Assembly: GCF_009725165.1 (NCBI RefSeq)
Contig: NZ_WNZW01000001.1
Location: forward strand, 1,054,001 to 1,118,000
Direction of reading: 5' to 3'
Length of the DNA: 64,000 nucleotides
Source of the DNA: Paenibacillus woosongensis
GTDB lineage: Bacteria; Bacillota; Bacilli; Paenibacillales; Paenibacillaceae
The notes beneath the pieces are model-generated. The model was given only the letters and a program-made list of their open reading frames with translations. It was not told the DNA's origin and did not search any database. Shown piece by piece: positions 26,995-35,166 of the stretch. A program made the position numbers and the translations under genes. Within the stretch, counting starts at the first letter, position 1. Every line of letters starts with the position of its first letter.

Positions 26995-28371
26995 CTACGC
27001 ACCCTCCATTAATCTTAGAAGCATTTGTCCAAAAGCCTTCTCAAACTCGGCTCCCGTGTTCGTCACAGGGATATCCGTCTCGATCTGCGCATCAAAGGCG
27101 TCGCTGTAAGGTACAACCCCGGCCGTTTTCATTTCGTACTGAAAGGAATCGCTGATGCCCGAGGCGAGTATTTCGCTAACCCTGTCAGGCGCAAACAAGG
27201 ATCCCTGGAACCGGGAACGGTCGTTGTATTTCGTCACGATGACCTTCGATTTGGCATTAAAATAAGACGCCTTCTCCCGATCGAGCACCACCTCTACATT
27301 TCGGGCCGTACTAAGGACCGCATGCAAGTTGTTCGGTATACATAAGCCGAATACGTCGATATGGATCATCGTCTCCTGAAAGCTCCGCAGCAAATCAAGC
27401 GGCATATCTAGCAATACGAGATTGAACTTGGTTCGAAGCACGGAAATCAAGCCTACCAGTTTCTCGCTGTTATAGAATTGCTCCATCAGCTTGCGGTCAT
27501 TGAAAGAGTACCCAAGCGATGTTAGCCAGAGCTGATCTTGGATATTAAAAGCTGTCGTCATGTAATCCTGAGGCCTGGCGAGCGTGCGAATCAGCGATGA
27601 GCTCATCTGCTCATCCTTATTCGTCATATCATGAAAACGGCTGAAATACATATTCATGCTGCGGTATTCCGCATCCATGTCAACAATGATGCTGCTCAGC
27701 CCCCGCTTGCTGGCTTCATGCGCCAAATTGACGGCGGTGCTGGTTAACCCGTTGCCGCGATGGCCGGTAACCGCAACGACTCTGCTGATCCCGCGGCTAA
27801 TGTTGGCAATGTCCCTCGTTAAACGGTCAGTGGCCGTCCGCTCTGAGTTTGTCTCTGACTTTGGGCGAAAGCGGTCGAAGAAAGAGCGCTTCTTCTCGGT
27901 TTGGCCCGGCCGCGCTGGCTGTTCGTGCATAAACTTGGCTTCTGTCTTAAAATCATTATGTATGGGGGCAGTGTCATTCCGGCCCATTTCTTCTATGGAG
28001 CGCTGGAATACTTCTGCCGGAATTCTCGCCGTATCGCTGACAACGATCTTCAAGTGATCAAATCGCTGCGTCAGCATGCCCAGCTCAAAAGGCTTCATGA
28101 AATCTCGCGTGACGAGAACCACAGGAATCCTTGAGGTGCTATTCACCTCGATCCATTCCAGCAGCCCGTTGAGCTGCTCCCGGTCAAGGCCCGGCTTTTG
28201 TGTAAAGGCCTGATCCGTTATGAGGATTCCGTCGCCTACAGGATTTCCGCCGTTCAGGTAATCCGACAAATTTCGCAGTTCAAGAGCATGGGGATGAATG
28301 ACTGTTGTCTTTTTAGGCAGATACTGCGTCACGATTCTATGAAACCCACCACTTACAATAAGCAGCTTCAT
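26995..28371 (-). CDS. CpaE/TadZ-like protein with degenerate P-loop
   Basis: 458 residues from the ATG at 28371, which has AGGTG seven bases upstream; the ATG at 28398 lies too far from its purine run. The N-terminal 130 residues look like a receiver-type domain (LLIVSGGFHRIV, GILITDQAF, IPVVLVTRDF), as in CpaE/TadZ. From about 195 a ParA/MinD fold follows: VVAVTGHRGNGLTST, IIVDMDAEYRS and LVLLDMPLDLL. The Walker A region reads GHRGNGLTS, with Leu where the Lys should be. It heads the leftward array. Confidence 0.8.
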   Translation of the reverse strand: MKLLIVSGGFHRIVTQYLPKKTTVIHPHALELRNLSDYLNGGNPVGDGILITDQAFTQKPGLDREQLNGLLEWIEVNSTSRIPVVLVTRDFMKPFELGMLTQRFDHLKIVVSDTARIPAEVFQRSIEEMGRNDTAPIHNDFKTEAKFMHEQPARPGQTEKKRSFFDRFRPKSETNSERTATDRLTRDIANISRGISRVVAVTGHRGNGLTSTAVNLAHEASKRGLSSIIVDMDAEYRSMNMYFSRFHDMTNKDEQMSSSLIRTLARPQDYMTTAFNIQDQLWLTSLGYSFNDRKLMEQFYNSEKLVGLISVLRTKFNLVLLDMPLDLLRSFQETMIHIDVFGLCIPNNLHAVLSTARNVEVVLDREKASYFNAKSKVIVTKYNDRSRFQGSLFAPDRVSEILASGISDSFQYEMKTAGVVPYSDAFDAQIETDIPVTNTGAEFEKAFGQMLLRLMEGA

Positions 28372-28433
28372 GTGTTCACCTACTAAAGCAAAAATCATAT
28401 TAATTAGTAATATTTACCTCGCTAATGCTGAAC

Positions 28434-28462
28434 ATTATACAAGTAACCTATAGGTCGTACAA
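28434..28462 (-). promoter_or_regulatory. Probable promoter of the Tad-T7SS array
   Basis: On the minus strand TTGTAC (28462-28457), 17 bases, then a perfect TATAAT (28439-28434). The spacer contains a palindrome ACCTATAGGT at 28446-28455. The predicted start lies about 60 bases before the first ATG of the array. Confidence 0.55.
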
Positions 28463-28505
28463 TACCTTATTTGTATAAATAATCCTTAATATAGACTTAC
28501 TTCCT

Positions 28506-28517
28506 ACCTCTAGAGGT
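28506..28517. promoter_or_regulatory. Palindromic possible operator
   Basis: ACCTCTAGAGGT, a perfect 12-base palindrome of the same plan as ACCTATAGGT at 28446-28455, placed between the divergent promoters. A further perfect palindrome, GTTTTCGAAAAC, lies at 28532-28543. They may bind a dimeric regulator; this is pattern only. Confidence 0.35.
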
Positions 28518-28570
28518 CTTAAGTTTTACGAGTTTTCGAAAACAGGAATAAAGTAGTAGGTACAGATTTT

Positions 28571-28599
28571 TTGACATTTTTCGGGAAATCATTGAAAAT
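28571..28599 (+). promoter_or_regulatory. Possible promoter of the prepilin peptidase gene
   Basis: TTGACA at 28571-28576, 17 bases, then GAAAAT (4 of 6 matches to the -10 consensus), about 40 bases before the ATG at 28638. Confidence 0.4.
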
Positions 28600-28637
28600 A
28601 TTGGCGTATTTTATCGAACATTACGGAGGGTTTCTCT

Positions 28638-29072
28638 ATGAATATATGGTTGGCATCTGCCTTCATCCTGCTCCTGCTGATTTGCAGCATCAGCGATATA
28701 AAAAAGCGCATCATTCCTAATCAGCTTGTCATCCTGCTTCTCGCATTAGGATTGCTTCAAAGCTGGCTGTATTTCTACCTGGCGGATGCCCTGCTAGGTT
28801 TACTCTTTCCTTCCCTCCTCCTGTTCCTGGCCAAATCCAAATGGGATTTCTACATAGGCGCAGGGGATATTAAACTGCTATCGGCCATCGGGATCTGGGT
28901 GGGCTGGCATGCCAATATTTATGTGCTTCTAGCGGGCGGTGTTCTTGCACTCATATATGCGGGGATAGTCAGCTGTTTGCGCCCCGGACAAGCATCGTCC
29001 ATTCCATTTGCTCCATTCCTGTCGGCAGCGGCCATAGCTATCTATGCAGGATTGGTTATTCAGCACCTATAG
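28638..29072 (+). CDS. A24-family prepilin peptidase (TadV/CpaA-like)
   Basis: 144 residues, short as in TadV/CpaA, with several transmembrane helices. The two catalytic Asp sites are visible: SDIKKRIIPN near residue 20 and the GAGDIK signature near 75. The enzyme cleaves leader peptides of Flp-type pilins and pseudopilins at the membrane. It is transcribed away from the Tad-T7SS array and shares its intergenic control region. GGAGGG lies seven bases before the ATG. Confidence 0.9.
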   Translation: MNIWLASAFILLLLICSISDIKKRIIPNQLVILLLALGLLQSWLYFYLADALLGLLFPSLLLFLAKSKWDFYIGAGDIKLLSAIGIWVGWHANIYVLLAGGVLALIYAGIVSCLRPGQASSIPFAPFLSAAAIAIYAGLVIQHL

Positions 29073-29108
29073 AAAAGGACTGTCCAACAAGTCCTTAAAG
29101 TAAAAGTC

Positions 29109-29142
29109 AGACGGAAAACCTCGCGTTTCTCCGTCTTTTTTT
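29109..29142 (+). terminator. Rho-independent terminator after the prepilin peptidase gene
   Basis: GACGGAAAAC pairs with GTTTCTCCGTC and is followed by seven T. It lies 37 bases after the stop codon. Confidence 0.85.
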
Positions 29143-29190
29143 ACGCATCTGTTTTTGGTGTTTGCTGTTGTGAGGTAGTTGGGTGTTGGA

Positions 29191-29247
29191 TGTGGGTGTG
29201 GGTGTGGGTGTGGGTGTGGGTGTGGGTGTGGGTGTGGGTGTGGGTGT
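29191..29247. repeat. Hexanucleotide tandem repeat (TGTGGG)9.5
   Basis: Nine perfect TGTGGG units plus TGT. The G-rich strand carries GGG every six bases and can form G-quadruplexes. The opposite strand would read as alternating His-Pro, but no ribosome site or gene accompanies it. The tract lies in non-coding DNA between two genes. Confidence 0.95.
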
Positions 29248-29288
29248 TGGCGGTTGGCTGGCGGGGCAACTGGATATCCGCAACCCTG

Positions 29289-29473
29289 AACGGACACAGA
29301 GGACGCTATTTGTGAGATAACGAGGAATCTGAAGAGCTAACGGACCTGTGTTCCGCTATTGCTCCCAAAAGCATGTTTTTGACAGTCCATTTGGCCAAAT
29401 AACGGAACCAGGGTCCGCAAGCATAGCAAAAGAGCGCCTACTTTAACAAATAGCGGATCTCCTGTCCGTTAGC
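29289..29473. repeat. Four copies of a short palindromic intergenic element
   Basis: Units of about 22 bases with the plan AACGGA-N-TCCGCTATT occur at 29289-29312, 29338-29360, 29400-29420 and, inverted, 29448-29473. Each has half-palindromic ACGGA...TCCG arms. Similar but more diverged units occur at 39560-39752. They look like a Paenibacillus-type interspersed repeat. Confidence 0.7.
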
Positions 29474-29499
29474 AGGTGACCAGCCCTACGAGTTCAGCC

Positions 29500-29660
29500 A
29501 TCCCATCAATCTCATCAATCCCGCCCGCCCCATCAGTCTCACCAGTCGTCATAAGTCCCATTATTCCCATTATTCCTACCAATCGCATCAGCCTCATCAA
29601 TTCCATCAATTCCATCATTCCCATTATTCCCATTATTCCCATCCATTCCACTAGCCCCCA
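29500..29660. repeat. Degenerate 9-base tandem repeat (CCCATTATT-like)
   Basis: About 17 units of 9 bases related to TTCCCATTA and CATCAATCC. On the minus strand one frame gives Gly-x-y triplets (GNNGNNG, GIDGID) as in collagen-like tracts. There is no convincing start, ribosome site or downstream domain, so I list it as a repeat, possibly a relic of a collagen-like gene. Confidence 0.6.
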
Positions 29661-29680
29661 AACCACCCTCTGAAGAGCAT

Positions 29681-29726
29681 GGGCTGTCCAGAAGGTCAGG
29701 TTTTTTACTGACTTTCTGGACAGCCC
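29681..29726. terminator. Strong hairpin downstream of the pectate lyase gene
   Basis: GGGCTGTCCAGAAGGTCAG pairs with CTGACTTTCTGGACAGCCC around an eight-base loop (about 19 base pairs with one mismatch). It begins 28 bases after the lyase stop codon on the minus strand. No T run follows, so it may also be an insertion-sequence end remnant. Confidence 0.55.
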
Positions 29727-29754
29727 CATTCATTAATTGCCTCCGGAATCGAGC

Positions 29755-31620
29755 CTAACGCGCCCCGATATTCGTTCCGCTTGGCGTACCCGAGCCGATT
29801 AAATCGCTCCCTGAAGCAAGCTTCAGGAAGTTACCCAGATTCGGAGAACCGTCGCTATTGCGCGTTAATGTAGGGGTCAGGCTGACGAAGTCCTCAGCGC
29901 TGGCGAGAAGTCCTTTGGCGTTTTCGCTTTTTTTGTTCTTCCACCACACGTTCGTGCTGGACACATCGGTGCCGCTAGTCTTATCGCTTGCACCGCCTTG
30001 GAAGGATAAGTTGTTCGTGAAAATATGCGTGCCGACATCGAAGGCGAAATTGCTCTGCCCGTTCGCCCAGGATGTATTGTTCTTCATTTGGATCGATCCA
30101 GGATTGCTGTTATAAGTAAAGCCATGCTTCTTGTTCTGGAAGGCGATGCTGTTCTCGACAATGTGGTTGACCCCGATTTTCTCTCCGCCCAGCTTGAAGC
30201 CGTTTCCGTCACTATCCGTCGTTGAGGTGCCATCCGAGGTCTGACCATTATGATGGGCAATGCTGTTGCGGATCGTCACCGCTCCAATCGGGCCGGTATC
30301 GGACTTGGTGTACAGATCCCAGCCGTCATCGACGTTGTAGGCTGCGATACAACCGTCAAATACGTTGCCCGGACCAACGGTCAGCTTGGCGGCAAAACCG
30401 TCCGCATCCTCCCCGTTATCCGGGTCATAGTTGTCATGGGAGTATGAATTGATGACCAGATTATAGCTTGGCCATTCATCAAACTGCGCGCTTGAGGCAT
30501 AGCGCCCAATTTGAATGCCTGTATCCCGGTTATGATGCGCCTCGACCTGATCGATCCGGTTGTAATTGCCGCCAATGTACAGCCCATTATCACCTGCGCC
30601 TTTGATTTCAAGGCCTTTAATTACCCAGTAATGCCCATATAATTGAATGCCGCGGTTCGTGGAGGCAAAAGCCTGGGCCGAGAAATCTAGAACCGGCTTC
30701 TCATTGGCATAAGCAACCAGGTTTTTGCGGGCGCTGGAGGTGCCGTTATTGCCGCGTTCGATCGTAATGGTGGAATCGAAGCTGTATGTCCCTCCGCGCA
30801 TATAGATTGTTTTGCCTGGAGCTATTCTTGTGATAGCCGCTGCAAGCGTGGTCGGCTTGTCCAGCGTTCCCGGGTTGCTGGCAGAACCGTTAGCAGCTAC
30901 GTAGAGATCCCCATCTGCAGGAGCCGGGATGCCTGGATCCGGATCAGGATTCGGCGGCGGATCCGTTGGCGTCGTGCCCTCTTCAAGCTCCGTTACGGAG
31001 ACGTTATCGAATTTAGCCAATGTTTTGCCTGTAACGAAGCCGACGGCTCCGGCGGTCAGGCTGGAATCGGTGGCTGTCAGCTCCAGCGTATTGTTCACAT
31101 ACATTTTGATCGTAGAACCCGACAGCTCCAGCTTGACGTTATACCATACGCCTGCTGACAGCGGATAATTTTTGGTCACGAGCGTCGAGGAGGAGCCGCC
31201 TACTTTCTTGCGGATTTCCAGCTTGCCTCCTCCGCTGTTATAGAGTGATGCTGCATAATAGTTGTTGCCGTCCTTATAACGGCCTGCCACATAGGTGCGA
31301 TTGGTCCCATTGAAATCTTCCACTTTGACATCAGCCTGTGCAGCATAGTTTGTCCATGCGGCGTTTCCGGCCGAGGTGCGCCCTTCGCTTGTGCTCGTCT
31401 GGGAGTATACATAAGAATTTCCGTCCTTCACTACAGCCCAAGTACCGGTCGTCGACGTCCAATTATTACTGTTACCGCTTTCAAAATTGTCGCTAAAGAG
31501 CGCAGCCGCATTTGCCTGTCCGCTTGGCAGCCATGGAAGAATAAGCGCCAGGCATAGGGCAACGGCGATGATTTTATAATTGCGGATGTTAAACGGGTTA
31601 ACGGATGATTGGGAATTCAT
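29755..31620 (-). CDS. Secreted pectate lyase, PL9-like, with N-terminal carbohydrate-binding-type domain
   Basis: 621 residues from the ATG at 31620, seven bases after GGAGG; the ATG at 31626 would touch the ribosome site. A signal peptide ends near QANA. Residues 37-225 form a jelly-roll domain (FSDNFESGNSNNW, then YNVKLELSGSTIKMYVN) like CBM66/LamG folds. A Pro-rich linker follows (PTDPPPNPDPDPG). The remaining 375 residues form a right-handed beta-helix with the PL9 hallmarks DADGFAAKL and YNVDDGWDLYTK, which hold the Asp-rich calcium site. It cleaves polygalacturonate outside the cell. A cre-like box lies about 140 bases upstream, in line with carbon catabolite control. Confidence 0.88.
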   Translation of the reverse strand: MNSQSSVNPFNIRNYKIIAVALCLALILPWLPSGQANAAALFSDNFESGNSNNWTSTTGTWAVVKDGNSYVYSQTSTSEGRTSAGNAAWTNYAAQADVKVEDFNGTNRTYVAGRYKDGNNYYAASLYNSGGGKLEIRKKVGGSSSTLVTKNYPLSAGVWYNVKLELSGSTIKMYVNNTLELTATDSSLTAGAVGFVTGKTLAKFDNVSVTELEEGTTPTDPPPNPDPDPGIPAPADGDLYVAANGSASNPGTLDKPTTLAAAITRIAPGKTIYMRGGTYSFDSTITIERGNNGTSSARKNLVAYANEKPVLDFSAQAFASTNRGIQLYGHYWVIKGLEIKGAGDNGLYIGGNYNRIDQVEAHHNRDTGIQIGRYASSAQFDEWPSYNLVINSYSHDNYDPDNGEDADGFAAKLTVGPGNVFDGCIAAYNVDDGWDLYTKSDTGPIGAVTIRNSIAHHNGQTSDGTSTTDSDGNGFKLGGEKIGVNHIVENSIAFQNKKHGFTYNSNPGSIQMKNNTSWANGQSNFAFDVGTHIFTNNLSFQGGASDKTSGTDVSSTNVWWKNKKSENAKGLLASAEDFVSLTPTLTRNSDGSPNLGNFLKLASGSDLIGSGTPSGTNIGAR

Positions 31621-31756
31621 GATCATACCTCCATTATAAAGGATATATTGCGTCTTTCCTTAAAACTCCTGGAGCAGTAAGCAGGCTCACCTCCTCTAAG
31701 AAATAAGGATTATATCTAGATGAGAATGTTTGCGGGCTAGTTGTTATGCTAAATTT

Positions 31757-31770
31757 TTAAAGCGGTTACA
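31757..31770 (-). promoter_or_regulatory. cre-like site upstream of the pectate lyase gene
   Basis: TTAAAGCGGTTACA agrees with the CcpA consensus TGWAANCGNTNWCA in all but one or two positions. It lies about 137 bases before the lyase start. Confidence 0.4.
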
Positions 31771-31838
31771 TCAATAATCATTTTTACATATTATAGTCAA
31801 TATGCCTTTTTGGGGAGGTTATCAGATATGTTATCCAT

Positions 31839-31872
31839 AAAAAAACCTTGAAGACATATAGTCATTCAAGGC
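31839..31872 (-). terminator. Rho-independent terminator after the oxidoreductase gene
   Basis: On the minus strand CCTTGAA, a loop, TTCAAGG and then seven T, 35 bases after the stop codon of the 31907-32902 gene. Confidence 0.85.
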
Positions 31873-31906
31873 TCTAACCTGCAAAAATAGATATTATGCC
31901 GGCTGG

Positions 31907-32902
31907 CTATTCAAATGGATATTTCAAGCCCCACTGGGCTCTTAACTGATCAAGCAGCTGCATAATTCCGAGCGATTCCGCTAATGTGATTGCGCTGCTT
32001 TCGGTTTCTCCGGCCAGCAGGCATCTGCCTACCTCCTCGGCTTCAAATGCATACCCGACAGCAGTCCGGTCATCCTTTACCTCAACCGGTTCCTGCCCGT
32101 TAACGTGAAGAACAGCCTTCGCAGCGTTCAGGAATGAAGGGATATGAATCGAACCTTCCGTCCCGTAAATATAAGCTTCGTTCGTAAGAGCGAGCCTGAC
32201 CGCACCGTGAAGGGAAGCTGAGCGCCCTTGCCCATAATCCAGCAATATGGAGAAATGCTCGTCGACCCCCGTCTCGCCGATATGGGCCGTACTCCATACC
32301 TGCTCTGGATTCGGGCCAAAGATCATGGATGCAAACGATACCGGATAAATCCCTGCATCCAGCAATGCACCGCCTCCAAGCTCCGGATTAAGCAATCTGC
32401 CGCTTGGATTCCAGTCGCTGCGGAAGCCGAATTCTGCCTTGAGCAGCTTGACCTCACCGATCCTTCCTTCCTCCAGCCATTGTCTGACCTGAACGATCGG
32501 CGGCAGAAACCGCGTCCACATCGCTTCCATCAAGAACAGACGTTTCTCCTTGGCGAATGCAATAATCTCCTCAAGCTCCCTGCTGTTCACCGTAAAGGGC
32601 TTCTCGCACAGGACGGCCTTCCCGCCACGTAGAGCGGTTATGACATTATCGCGGTGAAAAGGATGCGGAGTCGCCACATAGATCGCATCGATCTCCGGGT
32701 CGCTCACCAGTTCCTCATAACTTCCATACGCCCGAGGGATATTGAATTTTGCGGCAAACTGGTTCGCGCTATTTAGAGTTCGCGAGCCGACCGCCATCCC
32801 TTCCCCGTTGCTGACATGCGTTAAATCTGCGGCAAATTTCTCAGCAATCCAGCCCGTACCCATGATGCCCCAGCGGATTGTCCTTCTCGTGTTCTCCTGC
32901 AT
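31907..32902 (-). CDS. Gfo/Idh/MocA-family oxidoreductase
   Basis: 331 residues. The NAD(P)-binding Rossmann fold opens with WGIMGTGWIAEKFA, and the family motif CEKPFTVN (catalytic Lys) is present near 97. The C-terminal half is the usual beta-sheet domain (LGGGALLDAGIYPVSF). Members oxidise or reduce sugars and cyclitols; the substrate cannot be read from sequence. Single gene with its own terminator and a GGGAGG ribosome site. The 219 bases to the divergent regulator gene hold no other gene. Confidence 0.92.
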   Translation of the reverse strand: MQENTRRTIRWGIMGTGWIAEKFAADLTHVSNGEGMAVGSRTLNSANQFAAKFNIPRAYGSYEELVSDPEIDAIYVATPHPFHRDNVITALRGGKAVLCEKPFTVNSRELEEIIAFAKEKRLFLMEAMWTRFLPPIVQVRQWLEEGRIGEVKLLKAEFGFRSDWNPSGRLLNPELGGGALLDAGIYPVSFASMIFGPNPEQVWSTAHIGETGVDEHFSILLDYGQGRSASLHGAVRLALTNEAYIYGTEGSIHIPSFLNAAKAVLHVNGQEPVEVKDDRTAVGYAFEAEEVGRCLLAGETESSAITLAESLGIMQLLDQLRAQWGLKYPFE

Positions 32903-33121
32903 ATCCTTCCTCCCAGTCGCTATTTGCTGGAAATAGCCTTAATGGTTTGCTCCTATTCCCTCATACTACCAATTTCCGGGGGGATTCACCATCTTTATTC
33001 GATCAGCCAGCATGTGTGCTAATGAATTGGGTTTGGATAACTGCCTGCGCTAGGCTATAATGGGAGCGATTTATGCATGAGAATGACTTAGAATTTTTTA
33101 GGCAAGGTGTGGAATTGAACG

Positions 33122-35062
33122 ATGAATACGCGTCAACAGGAAATATTGCGAATGCTGTTAAGCGATGCTGGCCGGTATTTTATAGTGCGTGACTTGGCGA
33201 TGAATTTAAGCTGTTCGGAGAAAACGATTCGAAATGATTTCGATGCCATTGACGTCTACCTGGCTCAACACAGTAGTGCCAGACTGCTGCGCAAGCCAGG
33301 GATCGGCGTGAAGCTCGACATTGAAGAACAAGAGCGGACCAGGCTGTTCCACCAATTATTCCGCTCTGTTCAGGATAGCGGGTATGAACGGGACGATAAC
33401 CGGATTGCCGCGCTCGCCTACGAGCTTCTCATGAATACCAAGCCTACAACGCTTCAGGAATTGGCAGATAAATATTACGTCAATCGTACCGTCATTAAAA
33501 AGGATTTGGATTCGCTGCATCCGTGGCTGGGCAAAAGAAAGCTTGCCGTCGTCTCCAAACAGAAAGTCGGAATTACAATCGAGGGTGCCGAAAAAGACAA
33601 ACGGGCCGCCCTCTCTAAGGTGACCCAATTAATCGGGACTACGACCAACCACTTCATCAAAAAGCAGTTTGAAGCCTATGAAGTGGATATCGTAACCAGG
33701 GAGTTGAAGCGGCTGGAGGAGGATCAATCGTTTCATTTTACGGATGAAGCCTTTGATAATTTGCTCGTCCATACCCTCCTCATGATAAGACGTACGAAGC
33801 TGAATCAGCCGATTTCCTTTTCCAAGCAGGAACAGGCCTTTATTCGCAATAAAAGAGAGTACCAGTGGACGCTCGCCTTTACTCAACAGTTGGAGCGCTC
33901 CTTCTCGGTTCATTTCTCTGCGGATGAGCTCGTTTATTTAACGGCGCATTTATTAGGCGCAAAAATCCGTTCGCACAGCCGGATAGAGACAGCCGATCTG
34001 CCCGAACAACCGCTGAAAATTACCGCAGAAGTGACCGAAATTCTGGAATCGCTATTGCGGAAAATGTCCAGCCTGACATTTATTGATTTTGGACAGGATA
34101 CCGCACTCAAGGAAGGACTTGGCATCCACTTAAGTTCAACGATCCATCGCTTGAGCTACGGGCTGAGTGTAACGAACCCCCTGCTGCACGATATTAAGAA
34201 AATGTATCCCTATATGTTCAGCATGGTAATTTATGCCGCCAACGAGCTGAACCGCAAGTTCAATTTTGCGATTCCGGAAGATGAGGCCGCTTATCTTACC
34301 CTGCATTTTCAGGCAGCCATCGAACGGTTAAACAAACAGACGAAGCTCATCAGGAATATCGTCACCGTATGCCACATGGGGATAGGCATCTCGGAAATTC
34401 TGCGCTCGAAGCTGGAGCGCAAATTTAGCGCCATCCAAGTACTCGACTCCGTTCGAAGGGCGGACCTGAAGGCATACCTGGATCGTCATCCGGTGGATTT
34501 TATCGTAACGACTATTCCGCTGGACGGCATTGATGTTCCTCATGTCGAGGTATCTCCTCTGCTGGAGGCTGCGGACATAAAGAAAATCGCCAGTTTTCTT
34601 GAACAGTTGGAGGAGCGTTCGCCGGATGCCTCGGCTTCTTTTTTGCAAATGCACACGAAGCCATCTCTGATCCTCACCCAGGTCGAAGTGTCCCATCGTT
34701 TCGAAATTATCGAGCAAATGGCCAACCTCCTGTATGCCAGAGGCTATGTAGAGCAAGACTATGCTCATCAAGCACTCCTGAGGGAAAGAGCCTCCTCGAC
34801 GGCCATCGGCGGCGGAATTGCTATCCCGCACGGCGATCCCAAGCTGGTGAAGCAATCGCAAATTGCCATTGCTACCTTAAAGGAACCGCTGGATTGGGAA
34901 CAGGACAAGGTCTCTATCGTATTCATGCTGGCGCTGCGGAGTCAGGAGCAGGAGAATACGAAGAAGCTGTTCCACCGACTTTCGCTGCTTAGCGAGCAGC
35001 CCTCCCTGGTGGAGAAGCTGATCCGGGCCGAACAGCCCGAGGAGATCTTTTCACTCCTATAA
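33122..35062 (+). CDS. BglG-family PTS-regulated transcriptional activator
   Basis: 646 residues with the MtlR/LicR order: winged-helix domain (1-60, CSEKTIRNDFDAI), a second Mga-type helix-turn-helix (about 80-160), PRD1 and PRD2 (about 185-400, with His in VHTLLMIRR, LTAHLLGA, IHLSSTIHR and LTLHFQAA), an EIIB-like domain (VTVCHMGIGISE) and a fructose-type EIIA domain with the phosphorylatable His in IAIPHGDP. Such proteins activate an adjacent PTS operon and are controlled by phosphorylation from the PTS. The transporter gene starts 104 bases downstream. Confidence 0.92.
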   Translation: MNTRQQEILRMLLSDAGRYFIVRDLAMNLSCSEKTIRNDFDAIDVYLAQHSSARLLRKPGIGVKLDIEEQERTRLFHQLFRSVQDSGYERDDNRIAALAYELLMNTKPTTLQELADKYYVNRTVIKKDLDSLHPWLGKRKLAVVSKQKVGITIEGAEKDKRAALSKVTQLIGTTTNHFIKKQFEAYEVDIVTRELKRLEEDQSFHFTDEAFDNLLVHTLLMIRRTKLNQPISFSKQEQAFIRNKREYQWTLAFTQQLERSFSVHFSADELVYLTAHLLGAKIRSHSRIETADLPEQPLKITAEVTEILESLLRKMSSLTFIDFGQDTALKEGLGIHLSSTIHRLSYGLSVTNPLLHDIKKMYPYMFSMVIYAANELNRKFNFAIPEDEAAYLTLHFQAAIERLNKQTKLIRNIVTVCHMGIGISEILRSKLERKFSAIQVLDSVRRADLKAYLDRHPVDFIVTTIPLDGIDVPHVEVSPLLEAADIKKIASFLEQLEERSPDASASFLQMHTKPSLILTQVEVSHRFEIIEQMANLLYARGYVEQDYAHQALLRERASSTAIGGGIAIPHGDPKLVKQSQIAIATLKEPLDWEQDKVSIVFMLALRSQEQENTKKLFHRLSLLSEQPSLVEKLIRAEQPEEIFSLL

Positions 35063-35132
35063 AACGTATTTTGCCGGAAGCTGCGGTAAAAATAATAACT
35101 TTTTCCCCTGTTTTATTAGGTTAATATCTAGA

Positions 35133-35146
35133 TGTAAACGATTTAA
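35133..35146 (+). promoter_or_regulatory. cre-like site before the PTS transporter gene
   Basis: TGTAAACGATTTAA, close to the CcpA consensus, 21 bases before the transporter ATG and overlapping the leader. CcpA bound here would block transcription in preferred sugars. Confidence 0.4.
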
Positions 35147-35166
35147 ACAAAGGGGAGGTTCTCCAA

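Noticed and set aside
29067-29297. His-Pro repeat protein on the minus strand
   Set aside because: It is only the translation of the TGTGGG microsatellite, without start signal, and lies over the terminator of the peptidase gene.
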